NCBI RefSeq assembly: GCF_019703515.2 | Contig: NC_059385.1 | Span: forward strand, 34,522,001-34,586,000 | Source: Myxocyprinus asiaticus | Lineage: Eukaryota; Chordata; Actinopteri; Cypriniformes; Catostomidae | DNA: 64,000 bases | Direction: 5' to 3' | In this document: positions 36,903-41,479 of the stretch, one piece after another | How the letters are laid out: each line of letters opens with the position of its first letter | Numbering within the stretch: the first letter of the stretch is position 1 | Position numbers and translations under genes: made by a program | Notes under the pieces: model-generated | What the model was told of the DNA's origin: nothing | Seen by the model: the letters and a program-made list of their open reading frames with translations, nothing else | Database searches by the model: none

Positions 36903-38895
36903 TGTAAGTGTTCCTTTTTAAAACTTTTAATTATAATTTTTTATTACATTTGACTTTGGCTAATGAACCCCCTGCAGTTCCATCAAGAACCCCTAGGGGT
37001 TTGCACACCCCAGTTGGGAAACCTTGCAGTAAGAGGAAGACTAAAGGTTAAATGATGCTCTGTAAATCCAGCACATAAATCCGTGTGCGTCAGGGCATTT
37101 CGGGCATGTCAGAGCTACGGAGGACATGATGACACAATTATAAAAGATAGTGTTGTGATGAACCTTCTGCAGCTGCTAGCAGTCACCCTCTTCTTTTAAC
37201 ACTCATCAAATAAACACCAAGCCATTAACCATACCATTAAACATAGCTTAGTGTCATAAACCAGCCTCTATTTATTGTGTTCTTTGGGCCATGGAGACAG
37301 CTGACCTCTGTAAATGGAAGTGGAGATCATAATACTGGGCTTAAAAATAGATCACACTAATATGAGTTGGTTGTCATGTCATTTTTTAGTCCGCTCATAT
37401 ATAAAGAACCGTAAAAAGACTTCAGTGAATGACAGAACAAACGAAAAGCATCAAAGCAATGCACTCATGCCGGATGCCTTTCTTTTATTCCATCTGATGG
37501 AGTGGGACACGCTTAGGCGTCCAGTTATGAGAGGCATTGCAGCTTTAGCGTCAAACATGGCCCGCAGCCTTTCACTGCCTTGACCCCATTGTGTGGAACA
37601 ATTCCATGAAGGTGGAGGGGGACAAAAAAAGATCATGGACACCATATGTGGTGAGCAACAGGGATGCTATGACAAAGGCCTTGGAACGAGAATAGATTTC
37701 CCATCCAGTTGTCCTATCTGAACAAAGTCCGTTTAGAAGTAACAATTTAATAATTTAATCAAAAATGCATTAATCAAATATAAGAGCATAACCTAAAGAA
37801 AAAATTCAAAGTTTGAGATCATTTTAAAGTTGAATTAAATAGAAAATTAAGTGAACATCATGTCTGCAATCTTATCATATTACTGTACGTTTCCATGCTC
37901 AAGGGTGCATGTGTTTCTTTCTTTCATGCGAAAGCCAGTTGCTCTTCCATTATGGAGCATGATGAAGTCTTTGAAGAAGAAGCCTTCATTAAAATGGCCT
38001 TTAGAGAAATAGTTATATACTCTTATTAGTTTAGAGAATGGTTATATAAAGTAACATTGCATGTCTATGGCAAAATTATTTGAAAATTGTGATAATGAAA
38101 TATTTATCTTCTAAAGCATAGATCTATTATTGTCATTGTGAACACATAAACTAAACTATCAAGTCCTGTTTGCACTGTTAAATGTTACATTTATCAAATC
38201 TCTGAAAATGTCAGATCCCCCAGAATGAGCCTCTTAATCGTGGAATGGTGTTGTAATCGAGTATACCCACTTAAATATACTACATATTTACACCTCTATA
38301 TTTGGTGTTTGTCACTTCAGTTATTCATTGACAGGTCTTAAATAATGAGACTTGTAGAAATAAAAATAGCTTCACTTCATAAGACATATCAAAGATGCTG
38401 GATCAGATAAACTGACAATAATCGTTAATACCACTGACCAGATAATTACTGATTATTTTACATATACTAAGTCATTTCAATTAACTTATAAGGGGACAAA
38501 ATCTACCAGTGAATAATTTTCAAATCCATTACTGAAGGTACAAAACAGTTAAGTTTTTGTATAATTCATTCTTTTAACAATCTCTTACTGTTAAGCCATT
38601 TTCATGACTGAATTCCACAAACATTTCCAATGTAGTTTTTACAATTTTCTTTCATTTTATCCCATAGTTCATTTAGAAATCCCATTGAAAAGAACAGAAA
38701 GCTGGACCTACAAAAAAGTCATGCCTGTTAATCTCGGTTTACTCATGCAAGACCAACTCTATCTAGTCATGTCTGATTCACCTGTTTGCATTTGTCTTCT
38801 GCACCTTTCTTGTCTATCTCTGCCTGTTCTGCACGGTCGATGGCATTCTCCTTGTCCAGTTTCAACATCTGCATTTTCTTCTTGATGGCCTCCAT
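1804..38895 (-). CDS. tpm2: tropomyosin beta gene (tpm2), 3'-partial; ten coding exons
   Basis: Tropomyosin is a parallel two-chain coiled coil that lies along actin filaments and controls myosin access. With troponin it makes striated muscle calcium-sensitive. Exons 1a, 2, 3, 4, 5, 6a or 6b, 7 and 8 (38895-38782, 35423-35298, 7565-7432, 7311-7194, 6273-6203, 5591-5516 or 4974-4899, 4237-4175, 1873-1804) have sizes 114, 126, 134, 118, 71, 76, 63 and 70 bp, the classic vertebrate pattern, all with GT/AG junctions and one open frame. They encode residues 1-257 of the usual 284; exon 9 was not found in 1-1803 and must lie off the left edge. Exon 1b (17803-17672) is an alternative start. Paralogue: the KxGDLEEEL block in exon 6b fits TPM2 or TPM4 better than TPM1 or TPM3, and the adjacent talin-1 gene favours TPM2. 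tpm4 is the main alternative. Confidence 0.88.
2470..3715 (-). mobile_element. Tc1/mariner element, dead copy
   Basis: 1,246 bp bounded by TA dinucleotides (2468-2469, 3716-3717) with matching inverted ends CACTA(C/T)ATTGCCAAAAGT and the following ATTCGCTCA. It holds a minus-strand Tc1 transposase reading frame: an N-terminal helix-turn-helix starting [10 protein letters not shown] near 3582, a central part with the first catalytic Asp (WSDESRF), and an intact C-terminal half. At least one nonsense codon (TAG, plus 3143-3145, where Trp is expected after TLEE) interrupts it. It lies in the tpm2 intron between exons 7 and 8. Confidence 0.9.
2552..3070 (-). pseudogene. Tc1 transposase, C-terminal catalytic half
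   Basis: 172 uninterrupted codons from [10 protein letters not shown] to AKGGPTSY. It carries the second catalytic Asp ([10 protein letters not shown]) and the Glu in [14 protein letters not shown], the D34E signature of Tc1 transposases, which cut and paste DNA at TA sites. The upstream stop codon at 3143-3145 separates it from the DNA-binding half, so no full protein is expected. Confidence 0.9.
4175..4237 (-). CDS. tpm2: tpm2 exon 7
   Basis: 63 bp, 21 codons: [20 protein letters not shown] plus E, residues 214-234. The acceptor is CATCAG|T and the donor is GAG|GTGAGT. The [12 protein letters not shown] block, rather than YSQKED or YSEKED, resembles TPM2. This is a weak argument for the paralogue. 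Confidence 0.94.
4899..4974 (-). CDS. tpm2: tpm2 alternative exon 6b (skeletal-muscle type)
   Basis: 76 bp, reading (A)[19 protein letters not shown] then EAQAEK, residues 188-213. The acceptor is CGCACAG|C and the donor is AAG|GTAGGA. It is the skeletal-muscle counterpart of exon 6a. By exact codon count, residue 190 is Ser (TCT) where human TPM2 and most striated tropomyosins have Cys190. The remaining [19 protein letters not shown] stretch is the family consensus. Confidence 0.93.
5516..5591 (-). CDS. tpm2: tpm2 alternative exon 6a (smooth/non-muscle type)
   Basis: 76 bp, reading (A)[19 protein letters not shown] then MAGEDE. This is the [19 protein letters not shown] pattern of the exon used in smooth-muscle and non-muscle beta-tropomyosin. 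The acceptor is TAACAG|T and the donor is GAG|GTACTG. Same length and phase as exon 6b 540 bp downstream, so the two are interchangeable and mutually exclusive by family precedent (residues 188-213). Order 6a then 6b along the transcript is as in the classic chicken and mammalian beta-tropomyosin gene. Confidence 0.9.
6006..6041. repeat. (AATAC)7 pentanucleotide microsatellite
   Basis: Seven AATAC units in the intron between exons 5 and 6a. A simple tandem repeat, not a CRISPR array. Confidence 0.95.
6203..6273 (-). CDS. tpm2: tpm2 exon 5
   Basis: 71 bp encoding [20 protein letters not shown] then VAE plus two bases (GC) of codon 188. The acceptor is CTGCAG|G and the donor is GC|GTAAGT. Human tropomyosins usually have ELERAEERAE here; the Ser is a mild substitution. 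The split codon 188 is completed by either exon 6a or exon 6b. Confidence 0.94.
7194..7311 (-). CDS. tpm2: tpm2 exon 4
   Basis: 118 bp. Completes Arg125 and encodes [20 protein letters not shown] through ADRKYEE (to residue 164). The acceptor is ATACAG|A and the donor is GAG|GTGTGC. It is a constitutive exon. The intron to exon 3 is only 120 bp. Confidence 0.95.
7432..7565 (-). CDS. tpm2: tpm2 exon 3
   Basis: Encodes [20 protein letters not shown] onward to KAADESE plus two bases of Arg125 (134 bp). This is the first exon shared by long and short isoforms. The acceptor is CCTAG and the donor is AG|GTGGAT. The sequence is identical or nearly so to the family consensus, including [19 protein letters not shown] truncated Tc1 element begins only about 40 bp upstream of this acceptor. 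Confidence 0.95.
7607..8495 (+). mobile_element. Tc1 element, 5'-truncated, plus strand
   Basis: Sequence from about the middle of a Tc1 transposase to its right inverted repeat (GTGCCAATATTTTTGGCCAC then CACTG, followed by TA at 8496-8497). The protein pieces include [10 protein letters not shown], then [15 protein letters not shown] (D34E region), but poly-A runs at 7726-7742 and 7919-7935 break the frame. The left end is lost; the precise left edge is uncertain by some 20 bp. It abuts the tpm2 exon 3 acceptor. Confidence 0.82.
7769..8227 (+). pseudogene. Tc1 transposase fragment
   Basis: Open for 152 codons, but includes an expanded lysine run (IKKKKNQN) from a slipped A-tract. Shows [35 protein letters not shown]. 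The DNA-binding domain and the first catalytic Asp are missing or out of frame, so it is dead. Confidence 0.8.
9021..10200 (+). mobile_element. L1-like LINE, 5' part with ORF1 (copy F)
   Basis: The 5'UTR (GTGACGCTATGCGAGG...) and ORF1 are homologous to the copy at 21001-21975. ORF1 begins at ATGTCAAAGAATTCAAAATC (9150) and keeps the coiled-coil ([20 protein letters not shown]), the RRM-like core ([17 protein letters not shown] in pieces) and basic C-terminal parts, but frames are broken by small indels. The inter-ORF sequence (TTTTTTGTTTCTTTTTGTGC) follows to about 10200, where an (AT)n/(AC)n tract cuts it off. Confidence 0.8.
10218..10279. repeat. (AT)n-(AC)n microsatellite
   Basis: Compound dinucleotide repeat directly downstream of the L1 fragment. 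Confidence 0.95.
10625..10776. repeat. DNA-transposon end (copy 2)
   Basis: Same family as positions 1-150 (TTTTTTATTCACAACATAAT, GATGACTTTACTATTATTCTA, ending TTGAACGGTAGTGTG). The end is followed at once by a GT microsatellite. Confidence 0.55.
10777..10884. repeat. (GT)n-(TA)n-(AC)n compound microsatellite
   Basis: About 108 bp of dinucleotide repeat that can fold on itself. It creates meaningless (VC)n and (HT)n reading frames on both strands. Confidence 0.95.
10885..11192 (+). mobile_element. Tc1 remnant, internally deleted
   Basis: Starts with the known fish Tc1-type end AGTACTGTGCGAAAGTTTTA and ends in a decayed transposase tail (GGCCCCCACA..., TAAAGAGACAAAAGCAATTG AGACAGCC, GAAGAACTGTGGC), i.e. 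the region coding for the catalytic Glu and the C-terminus. The middle is deleted. An (AT)n tract follows. Confidence 0.65.
11197..11268. repeat. (AT)n microsatellite
   Basis: About 72 bp of AT repeat between the Tc1 remnant and the L1 ORF2 fragment. Confidence 0.95.
11270..12945 (+). mobile_element. L1-like LINE ORF2 fragment (copy F2), interrupted by a SINE
   Basis: Degenerate ORF2. The endonuclease end ([19 protein letters not shown], then SDHALV) runs from 11285 and resumes at 11747 after the SINE; then the linker region ([20 protein letters not shown]) and the start of reverse transcriptase ([20 protein letters not shown]; ending at PISLI, about 12920). It carries frameshifts and a stop before LDVKIL. 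It probably belongs with copy F at 9021-10200, as both are plus strand and in order, but the start of ORF2 is missing. Confidence 0.78.
11301..11746 (-). mobile_element. tRNA-derived SINE, minus strand (copy 1)
   Basis: Read on the minus strand, the head is tRNA-like: GGTAGCTCAGTGGTAAAAG (box A) and AGTTCGAATCCC (box B, plus 11679-11690). The body ends CCAAATTGGGTG followed by an A-rich tail (plus-strand T-run at 11301-11325). It is flanked by a target-site duplication GGGAGGATACTTT (11288-11300) / GGGAGGAGACTTT (11747-11759), one mismatch, inside L1 ORF2. A second copy is at 29187-29620. Confidence 0.88.
12946..13437. other. tpm2 intron, nothing recognised
   Basis: AT-rich unique-looking sequence between the L1 fragment and a MITE. 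No exon, RNA gene or repeat was recognised. Confidence 0.5.
13442..14018. mobile_element. piggyBac-like MITE with TTAA duplication (family 1)
   Basis: 577 bp flanked by TTAA (13438-13441, 14019-14022). The inverted ends are AGGAGCAATATGTAA and AGGTGCATTATGTAA (right end read in reverse). No transposase reading frame. TTAA target sites point to piggyBac-type mobilisation. Confidence 0.72.
14023..14880. other. tpm2 intron, nothing recognised
   Basis: AT-rich intronic sequence without recognised coding or repeat structure. Confidence 0.45.
14881..15110. repeat. GCAAA-rich foldback repeat with octamer motif
   Basis: Two perfect 19-nt inverted arms, TTTCACATGCAAATGAGCT (14921-14939) and its complement (15049-15067), enclose 109 bp and are flanked by further GCAAATTTG-type words. 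The arms contain ATGCAAAT (octamer). Related words occur at 54455-54500 and 55790-56010, flanking another transposon, so this is a dispersed family of unknown class. Confidence 0.6.
15111..15685. other. tpm2 intron, nothing recognised
   Basis: Contains a 144-codon open stretch (15084-15518) without recognisable domain or family resemblance; judged a chance frame. Confidence 0.45.
15686..16205 (-). mobile_element. Tc1 remnant, minus strand, truncated
   Basis: Begins with a Tc1-type end (GGAAAAAATTAAGAGACCAC) and runs into the tail of a minus-strand transposase (AATGGGGTTCAGGTCTGGAG ATTGGGC on plus = PxSPDLNPxE), then stops at about 16205. Only this end survives; the rest of the element was not identified. 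Confidence 0.65.
16206..17671. other. tpm2 intron upstream of exon 3 side, nothing firm
   Basis: Includes a 28-base A-run (about 16640-16667). No exon or mobile element was identified with confidence. A 97-codon open stretch (16808-17101) has no recognisable family. Confidence 0.45.
17672..17803 (-). CDS. tpm2: tpm2 exon 1b (internal first exon, short isoforms)
   Basis: An internal first exon between exons 2 and 3. The 44 codons begin [20 protein letters not shown] and end RQAREER-like sequence (QARER) in phase 0, exactly matching the 44-codon length and phase of exon 1b in other vertebrate tropomyosin genes (MAG...EAVRRKI pattern). It splices through a GTGAGT donor to exon 3 ([11 protein letters not shown]). 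The product would be a low-molecular-weight tropomyosin of about 247-248 residues, the non-muscle type that lacks the exon 1a/2 segment. It is too short to stand out as an open reading frame and was found by reading the minus strand. Mammalian TPM2, as I recall it, is described as making only exon-1a products, so an intact 1b here is notable. Confidence 0.88.
17804..18143 (-). promoter_or_regulatory. Putative internal promoter for exon 1b
   Basis: Region between exon 1b and the upstream Tc1 insertion. Read on the minus strand it has a GC-box (GGGGCGGAGC, plus 18024-18033), two CRE/AP-1-like sites (TGACGTA at about 17898-17906; TGCGTCATCA at 18051-18061) and CpG-rich sequence just before the ATG (GCGCGC near 17840). 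No clear TATA box. This is the expected place for a low-molecular-weight tropomyosin promoter. The call rests on position and motifs only. Confidence 0.4.
18144..19720 (-). mobile_element. Tc1/mariner element, apparently complete
   Basis: 1,577 bp between TA dinucleotides (18142-18143, 19721-19722). Terminal inverted repeats of 200 bp (18144-18343) and 201 bp (19520-19720), both starting CAGGTGCATCTCAATAAATT, differ by one substitution and one indel by eye. Inside is an unbroken minus-strand transposase. Long, nearly identical repeats plus an intact gene suggest a recent insertion. It lies in the tpm2 intron 340 bp upstream of the exon 1b ATG. Confidence 0.93.
18423..19457 (-). CDS. Tc1 transposase, intact (344 codons)
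   Basis: Cut-and-paste DNA transposase for TA target sites. Open from 19457 to the stop at 18423; the likely real start is the second Met ([10 protein letters not shown], 19421), giving 332 residues, close to the usual Tc1 length of about 340. N-terminal helix-turn-helix ([20 protein letters not shown], about residues 39-58 of the longer form), a GRKR basic linker at 66-69 and the catalytic triad Asp158 (FSDESKF), Asp248 ([10 protein letters not shown]) and Glu283 ([12 protein letters not shown]), with exactly 34 residues between the last two. No frameshift or stop. Whether it is expressed or active cannot be told from sequence. Confidence 0.93.
   Translation of the reverse strand: MVSQFGSLGYTIMGKTADLTVVQKTIIDTLHKEGKPQTFIAKEAGCSQSAVSKHVNRKLSGRKKCGRKRCTTNRENRSLMRIVKQNRFKNLGELHKEWTEAGVKASTTHRHVKEFGYSCRIPLVKPLPNHRQHQRRLTWAKEKKNWTVAQCSKVLFSDESKFCISFGNQGPRVWRKGGEAHSPSCLKSSVKFPQSVMIWGAMSSAGVGPLCFLKTKVTAPVYQEILEHFMLPSADQLFKDADFIFQQDLAPAHTAKSTKSWLNDHGVGVLDWPAKSPDLNPIENLWGIVKRKMRNKRPKNADELKTTVKETWASIQPQQCHKLITSMPRRIEAVIKAKGAPTKY
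19723..20312. other. tpm2 intron, nothing firm
   Basis: No recognised element. A CTAGGGAGCTGATTGAGATG phrase (20284-20304) is nearly the reverse complement of sequence just left of the Tc1 insertion (18123-18142), suggesting an older inverted repeat that the Tc1 landed in. Confidence 0.4.
20313..20626. mobile_element. Short MITE with about 50-bp inverted repeats
   Basis: The left arm (GGCGCCATCATCATTTTTAA TGGGAATGACAAGGAGGTTGTGAGG) pairs with the right arm (20573-20618) at most positions: both carry GCGCCATC, TTTTTAATGGGAATGA and GTGAGG. About 310 bp in all, no coding capacity. Class unknown; the arms suggest a non-autonomous DNA transposon. Confidence 0.6.
21185..21658 (+). pseudogene. L1 ORF1 protein fragment (copy J)
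   Basis: 157 codons: a coiled coil ([40 protein letters not shown]) and an RRM-like core with the L1 ORF1p signature [20 protein letters not shown]. This is the RNA-chaperone protein of L1 retrotransposons. A TGA after HRVSAW and a frameshift separate it from its C-terminal domain at 21727-21975 ([19 protein letters not shown]). Confidence 0.82.
21727..21975 (+). pseudogene. L1 ORF1 C-terminal domain (copy J)
   Basis: 82 codons with [20 protein letters not shown] and [20 protein letters not shown], then [12 protein letters not shown], the nucleic-acid-binding C-terminal domain of L1 ORF1p. The natural stop falls after FIKSME, as in the other copies here. Confidence 0.8.
23311..23447 (-). mobile_element. 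L1 ORF2 scrap, minus strand (rest of copy I)
   Basis: Minus-strand ORF2 matching 25855-25980 and 44935-45060: [20 protein letters not shown], then [13 protein letters not shown]. It lies just beyond the A-rich 3' tail of copy H. Together with 28671-30290 it is best read as one older L1 (copy I) into which H inserted. Confidence 0.65.
24776..25591 (-). pseudogene. L1 ORF2 reverse transcriptase core (copy H)
   Basis: 271 open codons from [20 protein letters not shown] through [45 protein letters not shown] and the catalytic [11 protein letters not shown] (YADD at about 25112-25123). All main RT motifs are intact; the frame stops at about 24776 and coding resumes in pieces toward 24300 ([20 protein letters not shown]). 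Confidence 0.88.
26191..27327 (-). pseudogene. L1 ORF2 endonuclease part (copy H)
   Basis: 378 open codons; the real ORF2 start is probably [18 protein letters not shown] (about 27222). Exonuclease-endonuclease-phosphatase fold residues are visible: Asn in WNVNG, Glu in FLQETHLS, Asp/Asn in LGGDFN, Asp-His in SDHALV. It makes the nick that primes reverse transcription. A frameshift after [10 protein letters not shown] separates it from the next block (26194-25862). All catalytic motifs appear intact. Confidence 0.85.
27461..28150 (-). other. L1 inter-ORF spacer (copy H) with internal repeats
   Basis: Between ORF1 and ORF2 of copy H. Phrases such as ACAAGCTCCAGCCGCTAGGC GGAGCCAAC occur twice (27789-27816, 28039-28068) and variants occur in copy K (46866-46890, 47105-47150), showing tandem duplication in the L1 spacer. 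No coding potential. Confidence 0.6.
28151..28663 (-). pseudogene. L1 ORF1 protein, N-truncated (copy H)
   Basis: 170 open codons to the natural stop: the RRM-like core ([20 protein letters not shown]), [20 protein letters not shown] and the C-terminal domain ([20 protein letters not shown]). The coiled-coil N-terminus is missing because the element is 5'-truncated at about 28668. Confidence 0.85.
28671..30290 (-). mobile_element. L1-like LINE, older copy I, interrupted by a SINE
   Basis: Minus strand. The 5'UTR lies near 30290-30145, then ORF1 ([20 protein letters not shown] at about 30134, coiled coil, a roughly 110-bp deletion near 29760) to about 29636; then the SINE; then an internal deletion that joins ORF1 (REKRD) directly to ORF2 endonuclease ([11 protein letters not shown], about 29155), running to ELEGNIKS at 28671. 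The rest continues at 23447-23311 beyond copy H. Confidence 0.72.
29187..29620 (-). mobile_element. tRNA-derived SINE, minus strand (copy 2)
   Basis: Same family as 11301-11746: tRNA-like head at the right end (GGTAGCTTGGCAAGTAT..., decayed box A; box B GAGTTCAAATCCAGG), body, and CCAAATTGGGAG plus A-rich tail at the left. Flanked by a perfect 15-bp duplication TCACGTTTCTCTCTT (29172-29186 and 29621-29635) inside L1 ORF1. Confidence 0.9.
30291..32015. other. tpm2 intron, no gene seen
   Basis: Mostly AT-rich. A phrase at 30299-30360 (ACCTTTATTTTACCAGGTTA, GAGATTACAAATCTCTTTTC) reads like the tail of a dispersed fish repeat. A 29-bp (AC)n tract lies at 31768-31796. No exon was recognised. Confidence 0.5.
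32016..32784. mobile_element. hAT-like non-autonomous element
   Basis: 769 bp with short inverted ends CAGGGTTCC / GGAACCCTG and an 8-bp target duplication GCCTATAG (32008-32015) / GCCTATCC (32785-32792), 6 of 8 matching. The 8-bp duplication and CAGGG ends are typical of hAT transposons. Sub-terminal GGGCCA words occur on both sides. No transposase is left. Confidence 0.72.
33389..33544 (+). pseudogene. Possible piggyBac-type transposase N-terminus
   Basis: ATG at 33389 opens [20 protein letters not shown], a TGA follows (33461-33463), then the same frame continues [20 protein letters not shown] to a TAA at 33542. The short ExALxxxxDSDEE acidic N-terminus resembles piggyBac-derived transposases of fish. 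Nothing of the catalytic domain follows. A GTAAGT donor-like sequence at 33541 overlaps the end. Weak call. Confidence 0.3.
33860..34145. repeat. Dispersed cyprinid-type repeat
   Basis: GAATGATTTCTGAAGGATCA TGTGACACTGAAGAC..., GCAGCCTTGGTGAGCAGAAG AGACTTC, ending TTTTAAATGGTAGTGTA. I recognise this wording from many zebrafish and carp sequences, but cannot name its class with certainty. Confidence 0.6.
34146..35297. other. tpm2 intron next to exon 2, no feature seen
   Basis: AT-rich; no repeat or exon recognised on either strand. Confidence 0.5.
35298..35423 (-). CDS. tpm2: tpm2 exon 2
   Basis: Encodes residues 39-80 ([14 protein letters not shown] through EQAEKKATD), 42 codons in phase 0, with a clean GTAAGT donor. 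The heptad pattern is intact. The acceptor is unusual: a (TG)10 tract and TATAG stand where a pyrimidine tract is expected. Exon 2 is used only in isoforms starting at exon 1a. It is separated from exon 1b by 17.5 kb of transposon-rich intron. Confidence 0.93.
35428..35447. repeat. (AC)10 microsatellite at the exon 2 acceptor
   Basis: On the transcribed strand it is (TG)10 followed by TATAG and exon 2. It replaces the usual pyrimidine tract. Confidence 0.95.
35935..36495. repeat. Palindromic dispersed repeat (copy 1)
   Basis: Two inverted halves: GACTCCAGTAGTTAAATCCA ... GATCAATATTTAAGTC on the left and AAATATTGATCTGTTTTTCA CCCACACCTATCA ... TTTAACCACTGGAG on the right, followed by CATTCACTTGCATTGTATGG and GGTGAGTAAATGATGAG. 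Same family as 50745-51295. Common in cyprinid genomes from memory; probably a non-autonomous DNA element. Confidence 0.6.
36829..36900. repeat. (AT)n microsatellite
   Basis: About 72 bp of AT repeat in the first tpm2 intron. It creates a spurious (YI)n reading frame. Confidence 0.95.
36905..38781. other. tpm2 first intron, no gene seen
   Basis: No recognised repeat or exon. Muscle tropomyosin genes often carry enhancers in the first intron; none could be pinned down by eye. Confidence 0.5.
38782..38895 (-). CDS. tpm2: tpm2 exon 1a (start exon of long isoforms)
   Basis: Encodes residues 1-38, beginning [20 protein letters not shown] and ending KCKQ in phase 0, then a GTGAAT donor. The N-terminal [12 protein letters not shown] block makes the head-to-tail overlap with the next tropomyosin on actin and is diagnostic of long isoforms. 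Cys36, typical of beta-tropomyosin, is present. The start is fixed by the family length: 38 codons before exon 2. About 100 bp of pyrimidine-rich 5'UTR-like sequence lies upstream on the minus strand. Confidence 0.93.
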
Positions 38896-39260
38896 CGTGG
38901 ATTTCTTTGGTTTCTGACAGCAACAGAGGAGAAAGAGTACAAGTTGTTTGAGGAGGCACAGACGATGAGGATGAACAGCAGAGAGGCTGGGCTGGAATCC
39001 TTTCCAAAGGAACTCTGCTCTTTTTTGGAAACTTCCCTAGAGTTTGTTGGAGAGTGACGCCTCCTCCTTATTTGTCCTGCTGTATAGGCTCAGTGTTTGT
39101 CCCTCAGCTTTTGTCCATGTTTGGGAGGCTCTGATTCCTCAGTCATTCTCCATTTATACAGAAGCAGCTCATCTGGGATTAGGACATTATTCAGATTGCC
39201 CTGGGGAAACAGCTACTAATGTAATGAGACAATATAAAATCCAAATATCTAGATGTTTTT
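38896..39260 (-). promoter_or_regulatory. Putative muscle promoter and 5'UTR of tpm2
   Basis: Upstream of exon 1a on the minus strand there is a TATAAA (plus 39153-39158) and, downstream of it, a CArG-like box ACAAATAAGG (plus 39066-39075, one mismatch to CC(A/T)6GG). A CATCTG E-box (about 39170) lies upstream. These are elements typical of muscle promoters. The transcription start is not determinable; the 5'UTR directly before the ATG is CT-rich and contains no obvious splice acceptor. Confidence 0.35.
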
Positions 39261-39930
39261 TCCTACTTTCTGCATTAAAAGTTTAATTCATGACAAGATT
39301 TTTATGAGAAGTGACGATCATTTTCGTCACCATCTTTTTAACGTATTATGGCCAATTTAATTCCTAAAGGAACAATTAACATTGCTGCACCAATAATGTA
39401 CTTATATTTTCTATTCACTTCCAAGATGCAACACTACTGTCGGCATGTGTCTATCATAGCCAATTATGAAGATCACCTCAGTGTATTTTATGAATTAGTG
39501 CTTGTGCACAACCCATTTCAAATATGTTAAATTAGGGTTGCTGTTTAAGAAGTTGAAACCAGACTTAGTTTGAGAAGGTTTCAGAATCCAAGAGACCACA
39601 AATGCCTTTGATTATATTTTCATTGTATGTCTACTCTGCCTCACTAATCAGGACCACACTGATTTAATCTGACCTTAATGATGAGGAGACCATGTAAAAA
39701 GACCGGCTTTCAAGAAATGTAAGGAATAACTTTTATTAATAACAAACAAACATTATTACATTGTGCAACGCTTTAGTAAAAACATTAGTTAAGTCATATA
39801 CTGTATTTTCGTATTCATATTTGAATATGCACTGATCTGTTAAGCAATATAATCGGTCTTCATTAAAAAGATCTTAAAAGAACATTAAGAAAGCTAATTA
39901 GAAATGTACAAACAGTTGTCAAAGCATCTC
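39261..39930. other. tln1-tpm2 spacer, nothing recognised
   Basis: AT-rich spacer upstream of the tpm2 promoter region. Confidence 0.45.
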
Positions 39931-39949
39931 AGATGACGTCTCAGGTTAC

Positions 39950-40575
39950 AAACCAGGAGCAGCTTAAACTATTTACTGTAGGGCAGGAGGAACTCACAAA
40001 ATGTACTGCAGCTTCAAAGCTTTCTACTTGTTGCTTGAGCCTACGCTCAAAAACTATTAAAAGTGGTACTTTTCATGTGACGTCTAAGCCCCTGCTTAAA
40101 ATTATGACCTCCTCCCTATGTTTAGGGAATTTTTCTAAGACATTTGAGCTTGCAGTTTTTAAACTGGTTATCCAGAAACCACAACTTGATCCTTGTGAAA
40201 TTATTAATTAGACCCATTTCAAATCCTCGATATACTGTATGTCTACAGTACTAAAAAAATTGTGTCCACCCAGTTATGTTCTTTCTTGGAGTTAAATTGT
40301 ATTCACATGGTTTCTGTCAGGATTTTCGCTCCATTATAGTAGAGACTGCACTTGTCAGAGCTGAAATGGCTTCAAACTCTACTATATGCTGCATTTGACA
40401 CTATAGGTCAAAGCATTCTTTTGGGCAAACTTGAGAATCTTGTGTATGGAGAGCAGTCTAAACCTATGGTAAAATATGGTGTGCTGCAAAGCTCTGTCTT
40501 AGGTCCTTTGTTTATCTCCTCGTATTGTATATGCTCCCTTTCGGTGATATTATTAAGAGGCATGACATCAAAATG
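39950..40575 (+). mobile_element. L2-type LINE reverse transcriptase remnant
   Basis: Decayed plus-strand coding sequence in shifting frames that still shows RT landmarks: PISNxRYT (about 40213), FRSIIVETALVRAEMA (40328-40370), AAFDTIGQSILLGKLENLV (about 40387-40446) and SVLGPLFISSYCICSL (about 40495-40540). This order and wording match L2/Rex-like fish LINEs rather than L1. Many stops and deletions; the YADD motif is gone. Confidence 0.6.
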
Positions 40576-40849
40576 ACAAAAAAAGTCCGGAAATGTAAAT
40601 TTAAGACTCGTTTTTTAAGACCGCAATATAGTTAAATTCTACTATGCACCAGTTAAGTATGCTAGGAGCTATTGTTTCTTCTGTTACTCCAGTTTTTCTT
40701 TCATGTACAGGTATGCTCCTTTATTAGAAGCTCTTAATATCTCCAGCCCAGCCCAACTTCAACCTGGATCTGGATTACATCTGGTCTAATTATGGGCTAA
40801 GCCCCAAAGAGTCGTAGGCCACTATTGCTTTTGTAGCTTTTCTTATTAT

Positions 40850-41110
40850 TATTCAACCATGCGAGTCTATGGCAGCCCTTTGAACCGTACAAAGGAAAAT
40901 GATGAAATATGGCACACTGATAAGAGTGGGCATGAATAGCCCCATAGCAAATTTGGGACCTCTAGAACAAACTCTATAGCGCCACAACAAGTTCAAAGTT
41001 TCACTTTTCTTTTGCATGTCTTTTGAACCGTTTGGCCTAGAAACTAATTCTTTTTGCATCTGGTGACTCTCCTCCTGATGATTTCAATGGACCCTTTACA
41101 GTAGCAGCCG
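40850..41110. repeat. Dispersed cyprinid-type repeat
   Basis: CATGCGAGTCTATGGCAGCC ..., TCTTTTGAACCGTTTGGCCT AGAAACTAATTC, typical wording of an abundant carp/zebrafish repeat. Class not known to me. Confidence 0.5.
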
Positions 41111-41479
41111 TAAAACTCTGCTTATTTACAGTAGCCGCCATCTTGGATTATCATGTTTATGGTTTTTCAGCTACTATTCCTTGACATTTCATCCGATTTG
41201 CTCAAACAATGGCTCAAAATAATCTCCAGACAGAGCTGCACAGATGTGTGAACGCTTTGTCCTATGAAAATTAAACTTGGTATGCTTCATTAGGACCATA
41301 ATCTGAGGGTACATGCAAAGTTTGGTGACAATTCCACCTATGGGCCAACTATGTCAAAACATTTGAACTGTTGGGCCTCATGTATTCAGATAGAAGACAA
41401 AGGCAGGCCTAACACAGTCATAAAACCTAACTCAGGCCCACATGCCAAGTCATAAATTTTACTGATAAAAATCGCACCA

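Noticed and set aside
36688..36903. Open frame with (YI)n
   Set aside because: Translation of an AT microsatellite.
1804..38895. Assignment as tpm1, paired with tln2
   Set aside because: Exon 6b has GDLEEEL rather than the TPM1-type AELEEEL, and the talin exons match talin-1 at [16 protein letters not shown] and FLPSELR. tpm4 is not fully excluded on exon sequence alone.
38759..39007. 82-codon minus-strand open frame over exon 1a
   Set aside because: It is the wrong frame; the tropomyosin frame starts at 38895 and matches the family.
39933..40211. 92-codon open frame as a host gene
   Set aside because: The next 350 bp on the same strand carry decayed L2-type reverse transcriptase words, so this is more likely LINE-derived or a chance frame.
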